Source: Prevotellaceae bacterium KH2P17 | Lineage (GTDB): Bacteria > Bacteroidota > Bacteroidia > Bacteroidales > Bacteroidaceae | DNA: 64,000 nt | Assembly: GCA_900199655.1 (NCBI GenBank) | Contig: FZRE01000003.1 | Location: 62,001-126,000 of the forward strand | Direction: 5' to 3' | In this document: one piece after another, positions 15,863 through 25,661 of the stretch | How the letters are laid out: each line of letters begins with the position of its first letter | Position numbering within the stretch: position 1 is the stretch's first letter | The notes under the pieces: generated by a model | Seen by the model: only the letters and a program-made list of their open reading frames with translations | The model's database searches: none | What the model was told of the DNA's origin: nothing | Made by a program: the position numbers and the translations under genes

Positions 15863-18403
15863 ATGGACAGATTGAAGAAATATTGGCTGGATATCGCCGC
15901 TGTCGCGATGTTTGCAGTTATCTCTTTTGCTTATTTCATGCCAGCCGACATCGACGGGCGGATACTCTACCAGCACGATGCCTCGGCCGGCCGGGGCGCC
16001 GGACAGGAGCAGATGGAGTACCTGCAGCGTACCGGCAAGCGCACGCGGTGGACCAATTCGACCTTCAGCGGCATGCCTACATACCAGACGGCGCCCTCGT
16101 ACACCAGTACCGACGGCCTGCAGAAGGTGATGAATGCCTATCACCTCTGGCTGCCCGACAATGTGTGGTACGTGTTTGCCTACCTGCTGGGCTTCTACAT
16201 CCTGTTGCGTGCATTCGACTTCCGCAAGGAACTCGCCATCCTTGGTTCAGTCATCTGGGCCTTCTCCAGCTACTTCTTCATCATCATAGCTGCCGGCCAC
16301 ATCTGGAAAGTAATGGCCCTTGCATACCTTCCACCCATGATAGCAGGCGTGGTGATGGCCTACAGGGGCAAGTATCTGTGGGGCCTCATACTCACTGCGG
16401 TGTTTGCTGCCTTCGAGGTGAAGGCCAACCACGTGCAGATGACTTACTACTATCTGTTCATCATTCTCTTCATGGTCATAGCCTACTTGGCGCAGGCCGT
16501 CAGGGAAAAACAGCTCCGCCGCTTCTTTAAGGCCACGCTGGTTTGCGTGGCGGGTGCAGCCATCGGCGTTTGCATCAACATGAGTAACCTTTATCATACG
16601 TGGCAGTACGGGCAGGAAAGCATGCGCGGCAAGAGCGAACTGGTGAAGAAGAACGCCGCTAACCAGACAAATAGCGGACTGGACAGAGACTACATCACGC
16701 AGTGGAGTTATGGCATTGACGAGACGCTCACCTTGCTTGTACCCAACGCAAAGGGCGGCGCCTCGGTGCCGTTGAGCCACAACCAGACGGCCATGAAGAA
16801 GGCCGACGGCGAGCTGCAGCAGATGTTGCCGGGCCTGTACGACGGCATTCCGCAGTACTGGGGCACCCAACCGGGAACGAGCGGGCCGGTGTACGTGGGC
16901 GCTTTTGTCATGCTGCTGTTCGTCTTGAGCTTGTTTATTGTGAAGGGACCCATGAAGTGGTGCCTGCTGGCAGTTACGGTGCTGTCGGTTCTGTTGTCGT
17001 GGGGCAAGAACTTCATGCCCTTTACCGACTTCTTCATTGATTACATTCCGCTGTACTCCAAGTTCCGTACGGTGTCGTCCATCCTCGTCATTGCCGAGTT
17101 CACCATCCCGTTGCTGGCCATGATGGGGCTCAAGCGGATAGTCGACGAGCCTGATGTGCTGACTTTGAAAGCGAAGTGGCTCTACACCAGCTTGGCCCTT
17201 ACGGCCGGTCTCTGCCTGCTCATGGGGTTGATGCCGGGCGCCTTCTTCGACTTCACCAACCCCCAGGAAGTGAGCATGTTCTCGCAGATACAGGGCATGA
17301 CGCCCGACGTGCTCAACCGCATTACGGGCAACATAGCCGCCATGCGCGAAGCTATGTTCACCTCGGATTGCTGGCGCAGCTTCTGGATTATCGTCATCGG
17401 TACGCTCTTCCTGCTGCTTTACAAGGCGCGCAAGCTCAATGCCGTCATGATGACGGCAGGCATCACGGTGCTCTGCCTGTTCGACATGTGGCAGGTGAAC
17501 AAGCGCTACCTGAACGATGACATGTTCGTGGAGAAGAGCCTCCGCGACCAACCGCAGCCCATGACGGCCACCGACCAGCAGATTCTGCGTGACAAGAGCC
17601 TCGACTACCGGGTGCTGAACCTGGCCTCGAACACCTTCAACGAGAACGAGACATCCTACTATCACAAGAGCATAGGGGGCTACCACGCAGCCAAGCTGCG
17701 CCGCTATCAGGAAATGATAGATGCCTACATAGGCCCCGAGATGCGCAAGATGATGCCCGCCATAGCCCAGGCCAACGGCGACATGACGCAGGTGCCGGGC
17801 GACAGCCTCTATCCGGTGCTCAACATGCTCAATACCAAGTACGTTATTCTACCGTTGCAACAAGGCCGCACGGTGCCCATTCAGAACCCTTATGCGTATG
17901 GCAACGCGTGGTTCGTGGATAAGATTACATACGTTGACAATGCCAACGAGGAGATAGAGAGCGTAGGAAAGATGAGCCTGCGGCACGAGGCCGTGGCCGA
18001 CAGGAAGTTTGAACCGGAACTCGGGAGCATGCCCAAGCGCGAGGCGCCCGACATGAATGCCACCGTTGTACTGAAGCAGTACGAGCCCAATGAGCTCACT
18101 TACGAGGTCAACAGCACCGTAGGAGGAGTGGTGGTGTTCTCTGAAATCTACTATCCGGGATGGACCGCAACCGTCGACGGGCAACCAGCAGGCGTGGGAC
18201 GAGTAAACTACATCCTCCGCGCCCTGCGCGTTAAGCCGGGCAAACACGAGGTAGTGCTCAGCTTCTTCCCCAAGAGCGTGGGCCGTACAGAGACCGTTGC
18301 CTACGTTGCCTACGCCGTGTTGGCGCTCATCATCGTGCTCGGTCTGCTCATGGAATGGTGCCGGCGCAAGCGCGGAACCGATACGGAAGCAAGGCAATCA
18401 TGA
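15863..18403 (+). CDS. YfhO-family polytopic membrane protein
   Basis: This 846-residue inner-membrane protein has about a dozen hydrophobic segments, for example IAAVAMFAVISFAYFMPADI near the start, VMLLFVLSLFIVKG and VAYVAYAVLALIIVLGLLMEW at the end. Between the last two membrane regions is a periplasmic-looking soluble portion with FSEIYYPGWTATVDGQ, a block typical of YfhO proteins. YfhO relatives are thought to be GT-C-like glycosyltransferases that modify lipoteichoic acid or other envelope glycans. The acceptor here is unknown. Its stop codon overlaps the fkp start (ATGA), so translation is coupled to a fucose-activating enzyme. A role in surface glycosylation is a reasonable inference. 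Confidence 0.85.
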   Translation: MDRLKKYWLDIAAVAMFAVISFAYFMPADIDGRILYQHDASAGRGAGQEQMEYLQRTGKRTRWTNSTFSGMPTYQTAPSYTSTDGLQKVMNAYHLWLPDNVWYVFAYLLGFYILLRAFDFRKELAILGSVIWAFSSYFFIIIAAGHIWKVMALAYLPPMIAGVVMAYRGKYLWGLILTAVFAAFEVKANHVQMTYYYLFIILFMVIAYLAQAVREKQLRRFFKATLVCVAGAAIGVCINMSNLYHTWQYGQESMRGKSELVKKNAANQTNSGLDRDYITQWSYGIDETLTLLVPNAKGGASVPLSHNQTAMKKADGELQQMLPGLYDGIPQYWGTQPGTSGPVYVGAFVMLLFVLSLFIVKGPMKWCLLAVTVLSVLLSWGKNFMPFTDFFIDYIPLYSKFRTVSSILVIAEFTIPLLAMMGLKRIVDEPDVLTLKAKWLYTSLALTAGLCLLMGLMPGAFFDFTNPQEVSMFSQIQGMTPDVLNRITGNIAAMREAMFTSDCWRSFWIIVIGTLFLLLYKARKLNAVMMTAGITVLCLFDMWQVNKRYLNDDMFVEKSLRDQPQPMTATDQQILRDKSLDYRVLNLASNTFNENETSYYHKSIGGYHAAKLRRYQEMIDAYIGPEMRKMMPAIAQANGDMTQVPGDSLYPVLNMLNTKYVILPLQQGRTVPIQNPYAYGNAWFVDKITYVDNANEEIESVGKMSLRHEAVADRKFEPELGSMPKREAPDMNATVVLKQYEPNELTYEVNSTVGGVVVFSEIYYPGWTATVDGQPAGVGRVNYILRALRVKPGKHEVVLSFFPKSVGRTETVAYVAYAVLALIIVLGLLMEWCRRKRGTDTEARQS

Positions 18404-21237
18404 AGAAGCTGCTGTCGCTGCCGCCCAATCTCGTGAGCTGTTTCCATGAGATTACGGGCTATGACGAGGCCGAATGGTTTTGCACCAACGACCCCGTGGG
18501 GCACAAGCTCGGCTCCGGCGGAGGCTCTGCCTGGCTGCTGCAATCGTGCTATGAGCAGGATGGAGGCGGGCTGTCGTTCGACGAATGGCTGCCTGCCGAC
18601 CGCCGTTTGCTGCTGCATGCGGGCGGTCAGAGCCGCCGGTTGCCTGCTTACGCGCCGTCGGGCAAGGTGCTGACGCCCATTCCCGTGTTCCGTTGGGAGC
18701 GCGGGCAGCGGCTTTCGCAAGACTTGCTTTCGCTCCAGTTGCCCCTCTATGACCGCATCATGGCGGCTGCACCACGCAGTCTGCACACGATGATAGTGAG
18801 CGGCGACGTGTATATCCGTGCCACCGAGCCGCTGCAACCCATACCTGAGGCCGACGTGGTTTGCTACGGTCTCTGGCTTGACCCCGAGACGGCAAAGAAC
18901 CACGGCGTGTTTGTATCGGCCTGCGAGTCGCCCTCCGTGCTGGAATGTATGTTGCAGAAGCCTTCCGTACAGGCGCTGGGAGAACTGCGGAAGTCACACT
19001 TCTACCTGACCGATATCGGCGTCTGGCTGCTTTCGGACAAGGCAGTGAAAGTGCTGATGAGGCACTCCGTGAGGGGCGGACAGGTGCAGAATTACGACCT
19101 CTACGGCCAGTTTGGCTGCTGTCTGGGCACCCATCCCACGCTGGATGATGCCGAGATACGCGAGCTCAAGGTAGCTGTGCTGCCCCTGCCGGGTGGAGAA
19201 TTCTACCATTTCGGCACCTCGCACGAGCTCATTTCGTCAACTCTGGCCATCCAGAACCTGGTCAACGACCAGCGCGAAATCATGCACCATTCGCTCAAAC
19301 CGCATCCTGCCATGTTCGTGCAGAATGCCGACGTGCGCATGAAAATAACGGAGGCAAACCGCAACCTGTGGATAGAGAACAGCTGTGTTGGCAGGTCGTG
19401 GACCGTAGCTCACGACGTTATCATTACCGGAGTGCCTGCAAACGACTGGACACTGACGGTGAACGCCGGGCAGTGTGTGGACCTAGTGCCGATAGGGGAG
19501 CATGCTTTTGCGGTGCGACCTTACGGCTACAACGATGCTTTTCGCGGCCCGTTGCTGGGCGATACCCTGTATCTGGGCCGCCCGTTTGCGGACTGGGCGG
19601 CCGAAAGAGGCATCGACTGCGAGGGCATAGAGGGAAAAGAAGACCTGCAATCGGCCCGCATTTTTCCCGTTGTGGCTAATGTGGAAGAGGCCGAAAGCGT
19701 GCTGCGCTTCATGCTCAACGAACCTGACAACGAAGCCGGTCGCGAACTCTGGCTGAACAGCAGCAGGCTGAGTGCCGACGAGATAAGTGCCCGGGCCAAC
19801 CTGCGAAGGCTCACTGAACAGCGCTGCCGCTTCCGGGCAGCCAATTGGCCGGCACTGGCCAGGAACCACGAACACAGCGTTTTTTACCAAGTGGACTTAT
19901 CGGACGCGGCTCGGGAGTTTGCTTCCATGAATATTCCTGCACCCGACCCGTTGCCTGAAACACTGCCACTGATGACGCGTATCCACGATGCCATGTTCCG
20001 TTCGGAGCTGCAACGGCTGCGTGGAGAGGCATCAGCAGAGAGCGAGCAACAGGCATTCAACTTGCTGGCTCACGGCCTCACGGCTCCCGTTCTGTCCGAT
20101 AAGCAAAGCCCGAAGATGAACATCTACCGCGATCAAATAGTGTGGGGACGCAGTCCGGTGCGCATAGATATAGCCGGAGGATGGACAGATACGCCCCCTT
20201 ACTGCCTGATGGAAGGCGGCAATGTCATTAATCTGGCCATCGAACTCAATGGTCAACAGCCCATTCAAACGTACGTGAAGCCTTGCCCGAAGCCGCACAT
20301 CATCCTGCGAAGTATAGACCTCGGTGCCGCCGAAACGGTGACTACGTTCGAACAACTGGCTGACTTTAACCACGTGGGCAGCCCGTTCTCCATCCCCAAG
20401 GCAGCCTTGGCGCTGGCCGGTTTCGTACCTGCTTACTCGCAGGAGAGCTTCAGGAGCTTGGACGAACAGCTGCAGTCGTTCGGCTGCGGCATTGAGCTGA
20501 CGCTTCTCTCGGCCATTCCCGCCGGCTCCGGATTGGGCACCAGCAGCATCTTGGCGGCAAATGTATTGGGCGCGCTGAATGACTTCTGCGGCCTGAACTG
20601 GGACAAGAATGAGATTGGCCGGCGCACGTTAGTGCTGGAACAGCTGCTCACCACGGGCGGCGGATGGCAGGACCAGTTTGGCGGAATCTTATCAGGCGTG
20701 AAGCTGCTGCAGACCTCACGCGGTTTCAATCAGGTTCCCGAGGTGCGCTGGCTGCCCGATACGCTGTTCGCCGATGCCGAATACAGCGGCTGCCATCTGC
20801 TCTATTATACCGGCATAACGCGAACGGCAAAGAACATACTGGCGGAAATCGTGCGCCGCATGTTCCTCAATCAGCACGATGAAATCAACCTGCTGCGCGA
20901 GATGAAGGAGCACTCCATCGCCATGTACGAGGCCATTCAGCGTGGCAACTTCAGTGAAATGGGAGCCTTGGTGCGCAAGACCTGGCAGCAGAACCAGCTG
21001 CTTGACAGCGGCACAAACCCGCCGCCGGTGCAGCATCTCACCTCACTCATCGACGACCTCTGCCTGGGTTACAAGCTCCCCGGGGCAGGAGGAGGCGGCT
21101 ATCTGTACATGATAGCCAAGGATCCCGAGGCCGCCTCACGCATCATCAAGACGCTTTCGGATCACCGGCTGAACGACAACGCCCGCTTTGTACGCATGTC
21201 GCTGAGCCACACGGGCATGCAAGTGAGCCGCAGTTAA
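18400..21237 (+). CDS. fkp: Bifunctional L-fucokinase / fucose-1-phosphate guanylyltransferase
   Basis: This 945-residue enzyme converts exogenous L-fucose to fucose-1-phosphate and then GDP-fucose, which Bacteroidales attach to capsule and glycoproteins. The N-terminal half is the pyrophosphorylase, with the nucleotide loop LGSGGGSAWLL (about residues 37-47). The C-terminal half is a GHMP kinase: SPVRIDIAGGWTDTPPY, the ATP loop PAGSGLGTSS (about 706-715) and PGAGGGGYLYMIAKD. Length matches the Bacteroides Fkp. The start at 18400 overlaps the YfhO stop and is preferred to 18355, which lies inside the upstream gene. A Nudix gene follows after 9 bp. Confidence 0.95.
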   Translation: MKKLLSLPPNLVSCFHEITGYDEAEWFCTNDPVGHKLGSGGGSAWLLQSCYEQDGGGLSFDEWLPADRRLLLHAGGQSRRLPAYAPSGKVLTPIPVFRWERGQRLSQDLLSLQLPLYDRIMAAAPRSLHTMIVSGDVYIRATEPLQPIPEADVVCYGLWLDPETAKNHGVFVSACESPSVLECMLQKPSVQALGELRKSHFYLTDIGVWLLSDKAVKVLMRHSVRGGQVQNYDLYGQFGCCLGTHPTLDDAEIRELKVAVLPLPGGEFYHFGTSHELISSTLAIQNLVNDQREIMHHSLKPHPAMFVQNADVRMKITEANRNLWIENSCVGRSWTVAHDVIITGVPANDWTLTVNAGQCVDLVPIGEHAFAVRPYGYNDAFRGPLLGDTLYLGRPFADWAAERGIDCEGIEGKEDLQSARIFPVVANVEEAESVLRFMLNEPDNEAGRELWLNSSRLSADEISARANLRRLTEQRCRFRAANWPALARNHEHSVFYQVDLSDAAREFASMNIPAPDPLPETLPLMTRIHDAMFRSELQRLRGEASAESEQQAFNLLAHGLTAPVLSDKQSPKMNIYRDQIVWGRSPVRIDIAGGWTDTPPYCLMEGGNVINLAIELNGQQPIQTYVKPCPKPHIILRSIDLGAAETVTTFEQLADFNHVGSPFSIPKAALALAGFVPAYSQESFRSLDEQLQSFGCGIELTLLSAIPAGSGLGTSSILAANVLGALNDFCGLNWDKNEIGRRTLVLEQLLTTGGGWQDQFGGILSGVKLLQTSRGFNQVPEVRWLPDTLFADAEYSGCHLLYYTGITRTAKNILAEIVRRMFLNQHDEINLLREMKEHSIAMYEAIQRGNFSEMGALVRKTWQQNQLLDSGTNPPPVQHLTSLIDDLCLGYKLPGAGGGGYLYMIAKDPEAASRIIKTLSDHRLNDNARFVRMSLSHTGMQVSRS

Positions 21238-21246
21238 CATATAAAT

Positions 21247-21705
21247 ATGTACACCTATAAATATCCTCATCCGGCCGTAACGGCCGATATGGTCGTGTTG
21301 GCCCATGATGGCAACGACGCTAAAATACTGCTCATAGAGCGCAAGAACGAGCCTTACAAGGGCTGCTGGGCGTTTCCGGGCGGCTTCATGAATATTGACG
21401 AGACGGCCGATGATGCCGCCCGCCGCGAGTTACAGGAAGAAACAGGCCTGCAGGTGGACAAGATTTATCAGGTTGGAGCTTTCTCGCAGGTTGACCGTGA
21501 CCCACGAGAGCGGGTTGTCACGGTAGCCTTCTACACCGTGCTGCCTGCCATCAGAGCCGCTTCGGGCAGCGATGATGCTGCACGTGCACAATGGTTCTCG
21601 CTGCATGAACTGCCTCCTCTGGCCTTCGACCATGCAGAGATACTGCAGGCGGCACTGGCCCGCATGGCAGCCGACCGTTCCTTTAACGTTGAAAAATACA
21701 AGTAA
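21247..21705 (+). CDS. Nudix hydrolase
   Basis: This 152-residue protein should hydrolyse a nucleoside diphosphate linked to another group. The Nudix box is complete: GGFMNIDETADD followed by AARRELQEETGL, matching GX5EX7REUXEEXGU, at about residues 38-61. The N-terminus (YPHPAVTADMVVLAHD) resembles ADP-ribose or NADH pyrophosphatase-like members of Bacteroidales. It lies between fkp and the GSCFA gene in a tight operon, 9 bp and 22 bp from its neighbours. A link to nucleotide-sugar turnover is possible but not shown; the substrate is unknown. Confidence 0.9.
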   Translation: MYTYKYPHPAVTADMVVLAHDGNDAKILLIERKNEPYKGCWAFPGGFMNIDETADDAARRELQEETGLQVDKIYQVGAFSQVDRDPRERVVTVAFYTVLPAIRAASGSDDAARAQWFSLHELPPLAFDHAEILQAALARMAADRSFNVEKYK

Positions 21706-21727
21706 CCAGCAGCGCTACTCACCAGCT

Positions 21728-22585
21728 ATGGAATTTAGGACACAAGTAAACATCGAGCCTTCGGCATGGAAGATAGCGCCCTGCGAGGACATGCTATTCG
21801 TGGGAAGTTGCTTTGCCGACAACATGGGTCGGCGCTTCCGCGAGGAGAAGTTCCGCGCTGTGGTAAACCCGTTCGGCGTGATGTACAACCCCGCCAGCGT
21901 GCTGCACACCGTGCGCCGCTTTGCAGCAACGGTGGGGGAGAGTGTTCCCGCCCCGCAGGTAGCTGTCCTCACGCTGGGCACCAACCATGTTTACATCCTG
22001 AAAGAGACGGGCGAAATCGTTGACAACTGCATGAAGCGGCCGCAGCGGCTCTTTACGGAAAAAGCGTTGGATGTTGACGAATGCACACGTTATCTGGCCG
22101 AGACAGTAGACCTGTTGCGGCAGCTGAACCCAAAGGTGAAGGTCATTTTCACCGTGAGTCCCATCCGTTACCGCAAGTACGGGTATCATGGCAGCCAGCT
22201 GTCAAAGGCCACGTTGCTGCTGGCTGTTGACCGATTGCTGAAGCTGTTGCCGCAACCGGCAACGGCGGATGAGGCCGGCGCGGCTTTTGCTGCCACCTAT
22301 TTTCCGGCTTACGAACTGCTGAACGACGAGCTGCGCGACTACCGTTTCTACGATGCAGACATGCTTCATCCCTCCCGGCAGGCCGTAGACTACATCTGGG
22401 AACGCTTTGCAGCCACCTACTTCGGGACAGATACCAACGCATTCCTGGCCGAATGGAAGCCCATTCGCGATGCTCTTGCCCACAAACCCTTCAGTCCCGA
22501 GTCGGCCGAATATAAGGCCTTTATGGATAAAACAATGTTAAAAGTATCCTTGCTTTCAAAAAAATATCCGAAATTTGCACTCTGA
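21728..22585 (+). CDS. GSCFA-domain protein
   Basis: This 285-residue protein carries the eponymous motif in LFVGSCFADNMGRRFREEKF (about residues 19-39). It also has FTVSPIRYRKYG and DADMLHPSRQAVDYIWERF, where the final Asp and His could complete an SGNH-hydrolase-like active site with the Ser of GSC. GSCFA proteins are widespread in Bacteroidetes and are thought to be cytoplasmic or envelope hydrolases. No specific reaction is known to me. The ATG at 21728 is the only start that places the motif normally; the frame extends upstream into the Nudix gene. It is probably cotranscribed with its neighbours. Confidence 0.85.
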   Translation: MEFRTQVNIEPSAWKIAPCEDMLFVGSCFADNMGRRFREEKFRAVVNPFGVMYNPASVLHTVRRFAATVGESVPAPQVAVLTLGTNHVYILKETGEIVDNCMKRPQRLFTEKALDVDECTRYLAETVDLLRQLNPKVKVIFTVSPIRYRKYGYHGSQLSKATLLLAVDRLLKLLPQPATADEAGAAFAATYFPAYELLNDELRDYRFYDADMLHPSRQAVDYIWERFAATYFGTDTNAFLAEWKPIRDALAHKPFSPESAEYKAFMDKTMLKVSLLSKKYPKFAL

Positions 22586-22643
22586 TTTGCGGGCTGCAGC
22601 CACCTACAGCCGGCATGTCATGACGTAAAGTAACGATTAAACG

Positions 22644-25121
22644 ATGACATATACTATTGAAAAAGTAACCACACTGATAGGTGCGCGCCGCTATGGAGAG
22701 GCCGACGCCAACGTCGGTTTCATCCTCACCGACAGTCGTTCGCTCTGCTTCCCGGAAGAAACATTGTTCTTCGCCCTGAGGTCCGAACGCAACGACGGCC
22801 ACAATTACATTCGCGAACTTTATCGTCGCGGCGTCCGCAACTTCGTGGTTGCCGCCGTGCCTCATGGCTATGCACAGGATTACCCGGGTGCAAACTTCCT
22901 CAAGGTGATGGACACTTTGAAGGCTCTGCAGCGCCTGGCAGAGCGTCATCGCGATGAGTTCAACATCCCCATCGTGGGCATCACCGGCTCCAATGGCAAG
23001 ACTATGGTCAAGGAGTGGCTCTATCAGCTGCTCTCGCCGCAGCTCTTCGTAACCCGCAGTCCGCGCAGTTACAACTCCCAGATAGGCGTTCCGCTCTCCG
23101 TGTGGCTCCTGAACGAGCAGACGCAAGTAGGCGTTTTCGAGGCCGGCATCAGCCAACCGGGCGAGATGTTGGCGCTGCACGACATCATCCAGCCTACCAT
23201 CGCCGTGCTCACCAACCTCGGCGCAGCCCATCAGGAGAACTTTCCGACGATGGCAGACAAGTGCAGAGAGAAGCTCGTACTGTTCCATGACGCCCGGACA
23301 ATAGTCTACAACGCCGACGACGAGGTTGTTGCAAAGGTGGTGAACGAGTGCGATTACAACGGCGAAAAGCTGTACTGGAGCCTTGAGGACAAGCAAGCGC
23401 CCATGTACGTCAGGTCGATAGAGAAGAAGGAAACGGCCACCACCGTTACCTATATATATAAAGGTGGCGAGGAGAACTGGTACAGCATCCCCTTTATCGA
23501 CGACGCCAGCATCACCAACTCCATCGTCTGTGCTGCCGTGGCCTTGCACTTGGGTGTGCGGGCCGACGCCCTCGACGAGCGCATGCAGCAGCTGGAACCC
23601 GTGGCCATGCGCCTGGAAGTAAAGCAGGGGCGCCACGGCTGCACGCTCATCAACGACTCCTACAATTCCGACATCAATTCTCTTGACATAGCGCTCGACT
23701 TCATGAACCGCCGCCCCGACCACAAAGGCCGGCGCCGCACGCTCATACTGAGCGACATTTTCCAGAGCGGCGAGGAGCCTGCAAGGCTCTACCGCGAAGT
23801 CTCCGACCTGGCTCTGAAGCGCGGCGTGCAGAAGTTTATCGGCATAGGTCCGCGGCTCACGGCTGCCGCCGGCGAGATACGGGTGGGCGAAAAATTCTTT
23901 TTCACAACCGTAGAGCAGTTCATCCGCAGCGAAGTTTTCCGCTCCCTGCGCGATGAGGTCATCCTCCTGAAGGGCGCCAGGCAGTTCGGCTTCGACCAGC
24001 TTACGGAGCTTCTGGTGCAGAAAGTGCACGAAACGGTGCTCGAAGTGAACCTGAACGCCGTGGTAAAGAACTTGAACTGGTACCGCTCGTTCATGAAACC
24101 GGAAACCAAGCTGGTGTGCATGATAAAGGCCGATGCCTACGGTGCGGGCAGCGTGGAGATAGCCAAGACGCTGCAGGACCACCGCGTAGACTACCTTGCA
24201 GTGGCCGTTGCAGACGAGGGAGTGACGCTTCGGCGCAACGGAATTACGGCCAACATCATGATTATGAACCCCGAGATGACGGCTTTCAAGACCATGTTCG
24301 ACTACGACCTGGAGCCCGAAGTGTACAGTTTCCGCCTGCTCGAAGCCCTCATCAAGGCAGCAGAAAAGGAGGGAGTAACCGACTTTCCCGTCCACATCAA
24401 GCTCGATACGGGCATGCACCGCCTCGGTTTCAGCCCCGAGGACGACATGGAGAAGCTCATCGACAGGCTGAAACACCAGAATGCCATCATCCCCCGTTCG
24501 GTATTCTCCCACTTCGTAGGCTCCGACAGCGACAGCTTCGACGACTTCAGCGCCCGCCAGTTCGAGCGCTTCGACAAGGGCAGCCGCCAGCTTCAGGCAG
24601 CCTTCGACCACAAGATATTGCGCCACATCGACAACTCCGCAGGCATCGAACACTTCCCCGAAAGGCAGCTCGACATGTGCCGACTGGGCCTTGGACTCTA
24701 CGGCATCAACCCCCGCGACAACCGGATACTTGCCAACGTGTCTACTCTCAAGACCACTATCCTGCAGCTGCGCCGCGTTCCGGCGGGCGAAACCGTGGGC
24801 TACAGCCGCAAGGGAACCATCGAGCGCGACAGCGTGATAGCAGCTATCCCGATAGGATATGCCGACGGATTGAACCGTCATCTTGGCAACCGGCGCTGTT
24901 ACTGCTTGGTAAACGGCCGCCAGGCGCAGTATGTGGGCAACATCTGCATGGACGTTTGCATGATAGATGTAACCGACATACCCTGCAAGGAGGGCGATAC
25001 GGTCGAGATATTCGGCGATGCGTTGCCCGTTACAGTGCTGAGCGACGTGCTTGGCACCATACCTTACGAGGTGCTCACCGGTATCAGCAACCGCGTGAAG
25101 CGCGTCTACTTTCAGGATTAA
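22644..25121 (+). CDS. Bifunctional MurF-alanine racemase fusion
   Basis: This 825-residue protein joins two steps of cell-wall precursor synthesis. Residues 1 to about 455 are a MurF ligase (UDP-MurNAc-tripeptide:D-Ala-D-Ala), with the ATP loop GITGSNGKT near 113-121 and NDSYNSD. Residues from about 460 are an alanine racemase: MIKADAYGAG with the PLP lysine near 495, HIKLDTGMHRLGF, GYSRKGT with the catalytic tyrosine, and the SNRVKRVY end. Fusions of this type are a known Bacteroidetes arrangement, so the racemase supplies D-Ala for the D-Ala-D-Ala substrate. It closes the plus-strand envelope operon and is followed by a strong hairpin. Confidence 0.95.
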   Translation: MTYTIEKVTTLIGARRYGEADANVGFILTDSRSLCFPEETLFFALRSERNDGHNYIRELYRRGVRNFVVAAVPHGYAQDYPGANFLKVMDTLKALQRLAERHRDEFNIPIVGITGSNGKTMVKEWLYQLLSPQLFVTRSPRSYNSQIGVPLSVWLLNEQTQVGVFEAGISQPGEMLALHDIIQPTIAVLTNLGAAHQENFPTMADKCREKLVLFHDARTIVYNADDEVVAKVVNECDYNGEKLYWSLEDKQAPMYVRSIEKKETATTVTYIYKGGEENWYSIPFIDDASITNSIVCAAVALHLGVRADALDERMQQLEPVAMRLEVKQGRHGCTLINDSYNSDINSLDIALDFMNRRPDHKGRRRTLILSDIFQSGEEPARLYREVSDLALKRGVQKFIGIGPRLTAAAGEIRVGEKFFFTTVEQFIRSEVFRSLRDEVILLKGARQFGFDQLTELLVQKVHETVLEVNLNAVVKNLNWYRSFMKPETKLVCMIKADAYGAGSVEIAKTLQDHRVDYLAVAVADEGVTLRRNGITANIMIMNPEMTAFKTMFDYDLEPEVYSFRLLEALIKAAEKEGVTDFPVHIKLDTGMHRLGFSPEDDMEKLIDRLKHQNAIIPRSVFSHFVGSDSDSFDDFSARQFERFDKGSRQLQAAFDHKILRHIDNSAGIEHFPERQLDMCRLGLGLYGINPRDNRILANVSTLKTTILQLRRVPAGETVGYSRKGTIERDSVIAAIPIGYADGLNRHLGNRRCYCLVNGRQAQYVGNICMDVCMIDVTDIPCKEGDTVEIFGDALPVTVLSDVLGTIPYEVLTGISNRVKRVYFQD

Positions 25122-25254
25122 AGACCACGGCTCGGGGTGCGTTCAGCCCGCTTTCTGGCGGTTGGGATGATGCTTCGGACAGCTTTGATCGAGTGTCCGG
25201 AGTTCTCCGAAGTGTTTTTGCGGGCAACGTACCCTGCATTCTTTCAGCTGAATT

Positions 25255-25651
25255 TGCCAAAAAGTGCATCAAACCTCATGGGTTTGATGCACTTTGTTTT
25301 AGTGGCATACGGCTTTTGCTCCCTATGTCTGTCGATACCGGTGGGTGTTGTTTCCGGGGCTCTCGGGGCTCTCTCGTGTTCAGATTCACGGGTACTGACG
25401 CTGCCAATGTTGCCCGGCAGCGTAGCTGTTGCAACACTCTCACTGTCAGACACTTAACGTGTGGCTTTCTTGGAGATGCCTTTCAAACCTCTTGAACGAT
25501 ACCTTCAAGCCCCTTGAACATATCCTTCAAGAGGCTTGAAAGGCACCTTCAGGCGGAGCAGGTCGGTTTTCCGGATGAACGGGAGACCAAAACGGAGCCT
25601 CTTGCACCTGTTCGTCCAATCCGTTTTATCGCCCCCTAAAGCACCTCTGAC
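25255..25651 (+). repeat. Duplicated ~397-bp intergenic module, copy R1
   Basis: The copy begins with a terminator-like hairpin (arms AAAGTGCATCAAACC at 25261-25275 and its complement at 25281-25295, loop TCATG). It continues through a conserved stretch with GCTTTTGCTCCCTATGT, then a four-unit 22-bp array at 25469-25556, and ends near 25651. R2 at 41928-42324 has the same parts in the same order. The hairpin probably terminates the MurF-Alr transcript. In one frame R1 has a TAA where R2 has TTA, so a conserved protein is unlikely. This module fills most of the gap 25122-25661. Confidence 0.75.
25469..25556. repeat. 22-bp palindromic array, locus 4 (4 units, inside R1)
   Basis: Units start at 25469, 25491, 25513 and 25535. 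The clearest is CTTGAACGATACCTTCAAG. The others keep CTT(G/T)..CTTTCAA or CTTGAA..CTTCAAG arms with different centres (GATG, CATA, GGCA). Confidence 0.85.
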
Positions 25652-25661
25652 ATCATCTTTT

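Noticed and set aside
22521..24881. Long antisense frame opposite murF-alr, and similar long antisense frames opposite other genes
   Set aside because: They are mirror frames produced by GC-rich codon use; the sense proteins are clear family members.
25137..25457. 106-codon frame in R1 and its 77-81-codon counterparts in R2 as genes
   Set aside because: All frames follow the conserved DNA, include the terminator hairpin, and R1 has a stop where R2 does not.
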